Positions 17,572 through 25,100 of a stretch of 64,000 bases of DNA are shown piece by piece. Position 1 is the stretch's first letter. Each line of letters opens with the position of its first letter. The notes under the pieces are model-generated. The model saw only the letters and a program-made list of their open reading frames with translations, did no database searches and had not been told where the DNA came from. A program made the translations under genes and the position numbers. Source of the stretch: Bacteroidia bacterium (GTDB lineage: Bacteria > Bacteroidota > Bacteroidia > Bacteroidales > GWA2-32-17); contig JACREQ010000069.1 in assembly GCA_016218155.1 (NCBI GenBank), positions 1-64,000 on the forward strand, in the 5' to 3' direction.

Positions 17572-20500
17572 ATGCGTGAAAACCTATTTTTTTATTCTAC
17601 TTTGAAGAAAACGACTTTTATATTATTCCTGATATTGCTGATATCCTTTACTGGGTTTTCACAGCAGTATAATTTTCATAATTACTCTGTAAAAGATGGT
17701 GTTGCTCAGTCGCAGGTGTATAGCTTATTACAGGATAGCAGAGGCTATTTGTGGATGGGAACACGTGGTGGCGGTTTATCAAAATATGATGGTGTTAATT
17801 TTAAAACGTATTCTGTAAATGATGGATTAATAAATAATTATATTTTCTGCATTAAAGAAGATAAAGAGCATAATTTATGGATTGGAACAAATAACGGACT
17901 TTCAAAATATAATGGAATATCATTTAAGAATTATCAGCCTTTTAATGATTCTGCACAGGTTTGGATACAGGATTTAGATATTGATATTAAAGGCAGAAAA
18001 TGGCTTGCAACAAATACGGGGGTATTGTTACTCGATAACGACAAATTTATTAATATAACCGATTTGATAAATGTAAAAAGAACAGTAATAAACTCTATTC
18101 TTGTTGATAAAAGTGGAGCAATATGGTATGGGAATGGAGAAGGCTTATTTAAAATAATAGAAAAAGATTCAAAATATAGTCTTGTAAGTTTTGATAAGTC
18201 TCAGGGTTTAATTAAAAATTCTATTACAAGCATTAAGCAGGATAAAAGTGGAAATATCTGGATTGGAACCTATGGTGATGGAGCTTATGTTTACGATGGT
18301 AAAAAGTTTTTCAGAATAGATTACAATCTTGAATTATATCGTAAGACTGTTTTGGATATTTATTTTGATACTCATAACAATGTGTGGTTTGCAACTTTAT
18401 CGCACGGTGTTGCGGAATATAATACAAGCTCAAAATCTTTTAGCTGGTTAACCGAAAATGAGGGGTTAAGCAATAATCATATTCAGTGTATTATTCAGGA
18501 CAGGAGCGAGAATTACTGGTTTGGCTCATCAGGTGGAGGTGTTTGTAATTATTTTGGAAAACAATTTACAAATTACGATAAATCGTCAGGATTAGCTGGA
18601 AATTTTATTTACAGCATTTTTCGTGATAGTGAAAATCGTTTATGGATAGGAACGTCAGACAAGGGATTAAGTGTTTCAGACAGCTCTGGTTTTTATAGCT
18701 ATAATACAGTAAATGGATTTTCTGAAGTTAAAGTAAAAGCTATAAATGAGGATAATAATGGAATATTATATTTTGGAACAGACGGACAAGGAGTATTTGA
18801 ATATAATGGGATTGATTTTAAGCCTGTAGCCGGATTAACATCTAAATATATTCGTGCAATAGTTAAAGATAGAAATGGTAATTTGTGGATTGCCACTGCC
18901 GGAACAGGCTTATTTAAGCTAAATATAAATGCAGGAAAAAACAAATTGCAGAATTTTACTACTTCAGATGGCTTGCTTCATAACCGTATTACCTGCCTGC
19001 ATTATGATAAACAGGGAAGGTTATGGTATGGGACCGAAAATAACGGAATTGGTATTATTGTAAATAATAAAGTTCAGAAGAGATTTTTCAGTAAAAAAGA
19101 CGGGCTTATTTCAAATACAATTCGTTGCTTAACCGAAGATGAAAGTGGTTATTTGTGGATAGGAACTGCAGGATACGGAATTGCAAGTTTTCCTTTATAT
19201 CAGGGAGATTTTAAAATAAATTGTTATGATTATAATAAAGGATTAACATCTTCAAATATTTATTTACTGACTTCCGATAATCAGAATAATTTGTTTGTTG
19301 GAACAGAAACAGGATTGGATTATATAACATTAGACAAAGGAAGAAATCCTACAGACATAAAACATTATAGTAAAGGAGAAGGTTTTACTGGTGTTGAAAC
19401 TTGTTTGAATTCTGTTTTTAAAGATAAAGATGGAACAATATGGTTTGGTACTATCAATGGTTTGTCAAAATATAATCCAGCAAATCTGGTAAGAAATAAT
19501 AATGAACCTATAACAAATATTAATGATGTTAAATTGTTTTATATTCCAATTTCCAAAACCGCATATAAAGAATTTGTTGGTGACTGGAATACAATCTCTT
19601 CTATTGATTTGCCTTATGATCAAAACCATTTAACATTTGATTTTTCGGCAATAAATTTTAGTAATCCTGATGCAGTAAAATACCAATGGAAGCTAGAGGG
19701 ATTTGATGAGGAATGGTCACCTGTTTCTAAAAATCATAGTATTTTATATTCAAACCTTGGTGCAGGCGATTACACATTTTTAGTGAAGGCTTGTAACGAG
19801 GATGGTGTTTGGAATAAAGAACCGGTTAAATTGCATTTTAAAATCTCAGCACCAATATGGTTGCGTTGGTGGTTTATAGCATTTATTGTGATTATTGTTT
19901 TTGGAATTGTATTTTATGTTTTTAAATGGAGAGAACAACGAATTACTGCAAAAGCCAACGAAGAACAGAAGAAACTTCAACTAGAGAAAGAAGTAGTGGA
20001 ACTTGAGCAAAAAGCCTTGCGGTTGCAAATGAATCCTCATTTTATTTTTAACGCGTTAAATTCTATTCAATCGCAAATTGGAAACGATAACGAGCAAGTT
20101 GCACGTTATTATTTAGCTAAGTTTTCTAGATTGATGCGTCAGATATTGGATAATTCACGTAATGCAACTATAAGCCTTGAAGATGAAGTAAGTACTTTGG
20201 AAAATTATTTGCTTATTGAGAAATTCTGTAATGGCGATAGGTTTGATTATAAAATTATTGTTGACACAAAAATTGAAATTGATTTTGTTAAGATACCTCC
20301 AATGTTATTACAACCTTTTATAGAGAATGCAATTAAGCATGGTCTGAAACATATGGATAATACAATTGATCCTCAAACAGGAGAGGTTAAAAGGGGTATA
20401 ATTGAAGTTGAATTTAAAGAAATAAATAATGTTTTAGAGTGCTCTGTTATTGATAATGGTATTGGTAGAATGAAGTCTGAGGAGTTGAATAAATTCAGTA

Positions 20501-20661
20501 AAGAAACTTACCATAAATCAACTGCACTAATTGTTACACAGGAAAGATTGGATTTATTAAAACTTGATGAAAATATTTTATCACTTGAGATATTAGATTT
20601 GTATGATGAGCAAGGCAATGCGAGTGGTACAAAAGTAATTTTAAGATTACCGGTAGTTTAA
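17572..20661 (+). CDS. Two-component sensor: periplasmic propeller, Y_Y_Y domain and LytS-type histidine kinase
   Basis: I start at the ATG at 17572, which begins a signal sequence ending TGFSQQ; an in-frame ATG at 17464 adds 36 residues overlapping pbpC. The periplasmic part contains about fourteen Reg_prop beta-propeller repeats (recurring LWIGT, IWFGT and DxxGxLW units, residues about 35-640), then a Y_Y_Y immunoglobulin-like domain (about 660-755). A transmembrane helix lies at about 763-785. The cytoplasmic kinase is of the LytS/His_kinase type with the phospho-site in NPHFIFNALNS (His823) and an HATPase with NAIKHG and DNGIG. The architecture resembles hybrid sensors of polysaccharide use, but it lacks REC and AraC domains and ends in a LytS kinase. 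Its partner is the LytTR regulator 14 nt downstream. Confidence 0.92.
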   Translation: MRENLFFYSTLKKTTFILFLILLISFTGFSQQYNFHNYSVKDGVAQSQVYSLLQDSRGYLWMGTRGGGLSKYDGVNFKTYSVNDGLINNYIFCIKEDKEHNLWIGTNNGLSKYNGISFKNYQPFNDSAQVWIQDLDIDIKGRKWLATNTGVLLLDNDKFINITDLINVKRTVINSILVDKSGAIWYGNGEGLFKIIEKDSKYSLVSFDKSQGLIKNSITSIKQDKSGNIWIGTYGDGAYVYDGKKFFRIDYNLELYRKTVLDIYFDTHNNVWFATLSHGVAEYNTSSKSFSWLTENEGLSNNHIQCIIQDRSENYWFGSSGGGVCNYFGKQFTNYDKSSGLAGNFIYSIFRDSENRLWIGTSDKGLSVSDSSGFYSYNTVNGFSEVKVKAINEDNNGILYFGTDGQGVFEYNGIDFKPVAGLTSKYIRAIVKDRNGNLWIATAGTGLFKLNINAGKNKLQNFTTSDGLLHNRITCLHYDKQGRLWYGTENNGIGIIVNNKVQKRFFSKKDGLISNTIRCLTEDESGYLWIGTAGYGIASFPLYQGDFKINCYDYNKGLTSSNIYLLTSDNQNNLFVGTETGLDYITLDKGRNPTDIKHYSKGEGFTGVETCLNSVFKDKDGTIWFGTINGLSKYNPANLVRNNNEPITNINDVKLFYIPISKTAYKEFVGDWNTISSIDLPYDQNHLTFDFSAINFSNPDAVKYQWKLEGFDEEWSPVSKNHSILYSNLGAGDYTFLVKACNEDGVWNKEPVKLHFKISAPIWLRWWFIAFIVIIVFGIVFYVFKWREQRITAKANEEQKKLQLEKEVVELEQKALRLQMNPHFIFNALNSIQSQIGNDNEQVARYYLAKFSRLMRQILDNSRNATISLEDEVSTLENYLLIEKFCNGDRFDYKIIVDTKIEIDFVKIPPMLLQPFIENAIKHGLKHMDNTIDPQTGEVKRGIIEVEFKEINNVLECSVIDNGIGRMKSEELNKFSKETYHKSTALIVTQERLDLLKLDENILSLEILDLYDEQGNASGTKVILRLPVV

Positions 20662-20675
20662 TTAAATTTGAAGAT

Positions 20676-21419
20676 ATGATAAAAGCAATAATAATCGATG
20701 ATATAGAGCAAGCCCGAATTACTTTAAAAAAAGATTTACAGGTTTATGCTTCAGATGTAATTGTTATTGGTGAAGCAAATGGAGTAGTAGAGGGAGCAAA
20801 ATTGTTAAAAACAACTTGTCCTGATGTTTTGTTTCTGGATATTCAAATGCAGGATGGCAGTGGTTTTGATTTGTTGGATATTTTAAAAGATATTCCATTT
20901 AAAATCATTTTTATTACTGCTTCTGATGCTCATGCAATAAAAGCTTTCAGATATGCGGCAATAGATTATTTGTTAAAACCTGTTGATCCTGATGAATTGA
21001 TTGCAGCATTGGATAAATTCAGAAATCAGAAGTTAAATGAAAATGAAAAATATAAATTACTAAATGAATCTTTAAAGAATAATTATAAGCCTCATGAACG
21101 CCTGGCTTTGCATACTCAGGATAAGATACATATTGTTAATATTAATGATATAATTCGTTGCGAGAGTAATGTTAATTACACTGAGTTTTATTTTAATAAT
21201 GGAAAAAAGCTTCTTGTTACAAAGACTTTAAAAGATTTTGAAGATTTGTTAAACGATCAGGGATTTTATCGCGTACATCAATCACATTTGATAAATACAA
21301 AATTTATAAAAGAATTTATCAAAACTGATGGTGGTTATTTGTTAATGACTGATGGCAGCAATGTGCCAGTTTCTACAAGAAAACGACCTGAGGTGATGAA
21401 GATGCTGGAGGAGTTGTGA
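20676..21419 (+). CDS. LytTR-family response regulator
   Basis: This 247-residue regulator has an N-terminal receiver domain with acidic pair DD (8-9), phospho-acceptor Asp55 in LFLDIQM, and the lysine in LLKPVDP. The C-terminal LytTR DNA-binding domain (about 145-245) contains the usual IIRCESNVNYTEFYF start and the FYRVHQSHLIN motif. LytTR regulators bind direct repeats upstream of target genes. The gene follows the LytS-type sensor by 14 nt, forming a standard cognate pair. The targets are unknown; pbpC or the alpha-2-macroglobulin gene on either side are obvious candidates, which is inference from location only. Confidence 0.95.
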   Translation: MIKAIIIDDIEQARITLKKDLQVYASDVIVIGEANGVVEGAKLLKTTCPDVLFLDIQMQDGSGFDLLDILKDIPFKIIFITASDAHAIKAFRYAAIDYLLKPVDPDELIAALDKFRNQKLNENEKYKLLNESLKNNYKPHERLALHTQDKIHIVNINDIIRCESNVNYTEFYFNNGKKLLVTKTLKDFEDLLNDQGFYRVHQSHLINTKFIKEFIKTDGGYLLMTDGSNVPVSTRKRPEVMKMLEEL

Positions 21420-21438
21420 AAAGCAAAATACGTTTTCT

Positions 21439-21460
21439 GGCGCAAGCATCTGCTTGTGCC
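21439..21460. repeat. Left REP-like palindrome flanking the RAYT gene
   Basis: A 22-nt imperfect palindrome with arms GGCGCAAGCA and TGCTTGTGCC. It is the inverted copy of the element at 22078-22099, differing from its reverse complement at one loop base. The pair flanks the RAYT transposase gene, as REP elements do in REP/RAYT systems. Confidence 0.85.
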
Positions 21461-21477
21461 TACATTGTATTTTGTTT

Positions 21478-21485
21478 TAAATTTG
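21478..21485 (+). promoter_or_regulatory. -7 element for the RAYT gene
   Basis: TAAATTTG matches TAnnTTTG, 23 nt before the ATG at 21509. A TTG at 21454-21456 lies 21 nt upstream inside the left REP arm, so the REP may supply the -33 half. The 21-nt spacing is slightly long. Confidence 0.45.
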
Positions 21486-21508
21486 TATTGTAGAATTTTT
21501 AAAATTAT

Positions 21509-22057
21509 ATGAGCAGAAAGTATAAGTTTGGTGATAAAAACGAATTGTATTTTGTGACTTTTACAGTTATTGAATGGATAGATGTTTTTACTAGAAACTC
21601 ATATAAAGATATATTGTTAAATAGTTGGGAATATTGTAAGAAAAATAAAGGGCTTGAAATTTATTCATGGTGTATAATGACTAATCATGTTCACATGATT
21701 ATTTCAAGTAAGCAAGACGAAGTACAAAATATAATGCGGGATATGAAAAGACATACATCAAGTATGTTAAAGAAGTCAATCGAGGAAAATCAGAACGAAA
21801 GCCGAAAAAAATGGATTTTAGATATGATGAAAAAAGCAGGTAGTTATAATAATAACAATAAGGGTTTTCAATTCTGGCAACAACATAATCATCCAATAAT
21901 TTTAGATAGTAATTTTTTAATTGATCAAAAACTTGGTTATATTCATAATAATCCTGTTAAAGCTGGGTTCGTAGATAAGCCTGAAGATTATTTATATAGC
22001 AGTGCAAGAGATTATGCTGGAATGAAGGGATTATTGGATATTATAATTATCGATTAG
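21509..22057 (+). CDS. REP-associated tyrosine transposase (RAYT, Y1/HUH family)
   Basis: A 182-residue single-domain Y1 transposase of the IS200/IS605-like RAYT branch. The HUH motif is NHVHMI (His60, His62) and the likely catalytic tyrosine is Tyr144 in LGYIHNNPVKAG, the RAYT-type signature. In the family, this enzyme nicks and joins single-stranded DNA at REP hairpins. It is flanked by two inverted REP-like palindromes (21439-21460, 22078-22099), so the whole unit is about 660 bp. All key residues are present and the frame is open, so it is probably active. It sits between a LytTR regulator and the terminator of the alpha-2-macroglobulin gene. Confidence 0.92.
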   Translation: MSRKYKFGDKNELYFVTFTVIEWIDVFTRNSYKDILLNSWEYCKKNKGLEIYSWCIMTNHVHMIISSKQDEVQNIMRDMKRHTSSMLKKSIEENQNESRKKWILDMMKKAGSYNNNNKGFQFWQQHNHPIILDSNFLIDQKLGYIHNNPVKAGFVDKPEDYLYSSARDYAGMKGLLDIIIID

Positions 22058-22077
22058 ATTAATTGTTTTTTAGGAAA

Positions 22078-22099
22078 GGCACAAGCAAATGCTTGCGCC
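22078..22099. repeat. Right REP-like palindrome flanking the RAYT gene
   Basis: A 22-nt palindrome with arms GGCACAAGCA and TGCTTGCGCC. It is the near-exact inverted counterpart (one mismatch) of the left element at 21439-21460. It lies 20 nt after the RAYT stop codon and just before the terminator of the opposite-strand gene. Confidence 0.85.
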
Positions 22100-22105
22100 A
22101 AATAT

Positions 22106-22135
22106 AAAAAAAAACCGGGTACCAAAGGCACCCGG
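22106..22135 (-). terminator. Rho-independent terminator of the alpha-2-macroglobulin gene
   Basis: Read on the minus strand, CCGGGT pairs with ACCCGG (22130-22135 with 22115-22120) around a short loop, followed by a run of about nine T. It lies 25 nt past the stop codon at 22160. Confidence 0.85.
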
Positions 22136-22159
22136 AAAACAATTAACCCCCATGAATAA

Positions 22160-25100
22160 TTATTTTTTTGCAGTTATTTCTTCTTTCACAACTTCAACCC
22201 ATCTGCCAGGAATACGTGCATTAATTGTGTTGTCATACATTGCTTCGCTATAAACTGTAGGCAAATAGAACCTACCCAGGTAAGTTGCATTTAATTGTAT
22301 CTCGAATGTTTTAGTTGCGTTCTGGTTTAAATTGTAATAGCTGTAAACTCTGTCATCTCTTATGTCTTGGTAACGTGCAGGATTTGTTGCCCCAGTTTCA
22401 TCCATTCGTGTATTATGGATTTCCCAGCCGGATGGGAAAATCTGATTTAATACCATTTCCTGCAGGTAACCTTTTGTTCCCGGATTTGTTATTGTAACAA
22501 CAGCTACAAAATCAGTTCCCTGAACTATTTTATCCAGTTGAATCAAATTTCCACTCATGTCCTGATATTTTACTTCCATTTTTAAATCTTTTGCAGCAGC
22601 TGTTTTATCACCAATTAATGGAGTACCTTCAACAATAAGTTTTGCAAAAAGAGTTGTTTGACCATTGTTTTTTACAGTGAAGTTTGCTGATTTTGCAAAA
22701 TCTTTTTCGTTATACTTAATCTGGTATATTGTTTTTTTTGTGTTCTTATCGTTATTTGCTGAGCCATTGAGCGAATATGAAAAATTAATTTCACAGTTAT
22801 TTTTAGCACCTGTATATTCACACATAGCTAATAAACAATATGCAGTTTCCTGAGTGTTCATCCATAACTGTGAACTAAGCGAAGCAGCTATCTCTTTTGC
22901 AACAGGCCATGCTTTTGTCTTTTCCTGCAATAAACTTAGTGATTCAAGAATCATAGCTTTATCTCTTATGTCTGAACCATAGCTATATGATAATTCTTTG
23001 TAGGCTACAACAGTTGTTGGTAATCCTTCAATTAATTTTAATGCAACTTCTTTTTGTCCAATAATTTTATATGCTGCAGCCAACCTCCATTTTGCAGAAG
23101 CAGAAAGTTTCTTTTCTTCAAGTAATCTGTTCATAGCACCAAGCTCAGGAGTATTAGCCATTGCCAAAACAAATAATCTGTATGCCTGCATGTTTTCGTT
23201 TGTTTCACCGCCATGAGGTCCACTGTATGCAGGAGTTACATTTGACCAGTTGCGAGCTTTTTCCTGCTGATATTTTACCCATTTTGCTTTCATATTTATG
23301 GGTAGATTGTAACCTTGCTTCTCTGCTTCAATAACAAAATGCCCTGCATAATTTGTTCCCCATTCGCTATCTGTTCCTTCGCCTGGCCAATATGAGAATC
23401 CGCCATTTGCAGTCTGAAATAATTGTAACCTTTTTAATGCAGCTTTAATGTTAAAAGAAATTTGATCTTTACGTTTATCTGTTAATTCTATTAAATTGCT
23501 AACAAATAACTGAGGAAATACTGAAGAAGTGGTTTGTTCAATGCATCCGTGAGGATATTGAATTAAATAATCAAGTCTTTTTTCCAAACTCATAGCAGGA
23601 ATGCTTGATAGTTCAATGGTTGCTTTATTTGTACCTTCAATACCTTTGAAATTAATATCTGTATTCCATTCTTTACCCGGTTCTAAAACCATATCAAAAC
23701 CATCAACTACTTTTGGATTTGGAGTGCGGATATCAATTTCAATTTCCTGATATGCTTTTTCTTTTCCACTTGTTGCAGTTATTTTTACTCTGGCAATTCC
23801 TACTTTCTGCACAGTGTTTAATTTAAAATTTATAACATCATCGCCAATCTCATTAAAGTGCATTATTTGTTGTTTACTGCCCTCAATAGTGAACATTTCG
23901 TTTACTTCTACATCTATTTTAACATCTTTTACATGCTTTTCCATTGCAAAAATATTTACAGGTAAAGCAACTGTTTCTCCCGGTCCTAAAACTCTTGGAA
24001 GAGTTGCCAGAACCATTAGTGGTTTTCTTACTGCTACAGTTTTTTCTGCATTTCCATATGTGCCATTATTTTCTGCAACAACCATTACACGAACAGAGCC
24101 TACATAATTAGGAATTTGAATTTTGTGCGATTTTTCCTGTCCTGCATTTAAAGTAAACGGACCAATAAATGTTACCATTGGTTTAAATCTGTTTGCTTTT
24201 AATCCTTTTCCATTTAATCCATCGCCATCGCCACCAATACTTAACAATTTGTCCAATTTTCCTGCATAAGCTCCAATTACAAAATCGTACATATCCCATG
24301 TTTTTACTCCAAGAGCTTCACGTGCATTAAATGTTGTCCATGGTTGTGGTGTGCTAAATCGCGTTAAGTCTAATAATCCATCATCAACTATTGCTAAGGT
24401 GTAAGTCATTTTCCTGCCGTTCTTTTCTTTAATTCTGATAGTTGTGCTTGTTTCAGGTTTAATAACATCGGGCATTTTTATTTCAGGATTTAAATGGGTG
24501 AGTGGGTCATCCACAATTATAGGAACAACGCCATACATTCTTATAGGAAGATCATTTATTGTATTTGCATGTGGTTGTAACAACGTGACATGTAAATATG
24601 CATTTGGTGCCATTTCAGGTGTTGCAGGAAATTCATAAATAGTTTCACCTTTCTTTGTTGGAATCCAGAATTTTTTAACCACTTTGGTTCCTGTCTCAAC
24701 ACTTACTAAAGCCATACCATTGGCAGGAGAGGGGATAGACAATTTAATATTCTGACCTGTTGTGTAGTTTTCTTTATCACAAGCGAAGTTTAACATGTTA
24801 GCATTTTCATTAGTGCTTCTGTTTGCTCTGCTCCAGTAAGGCCAGTCAATGTAGATTAATTTTCCGGTCTGATGACCACCTGTTAAATCTGTTACTGTAA
24901 TTAGGTAACGACCATATTCAGGATAATTTATTCCGAATTTGAATGCACCTTTTCCATCGGTTAATTTTATTAATGTGTCTTTTATTACAATTGTTCCTGC
25001 ACGCGAAATATATTGAGCCAAATCTTCTTCGTCTTTTTCATACCACCAGCGCCATTGTATTTTATAAACTTTTACCTGTAGTTTTCCTGTATTTACAAGA

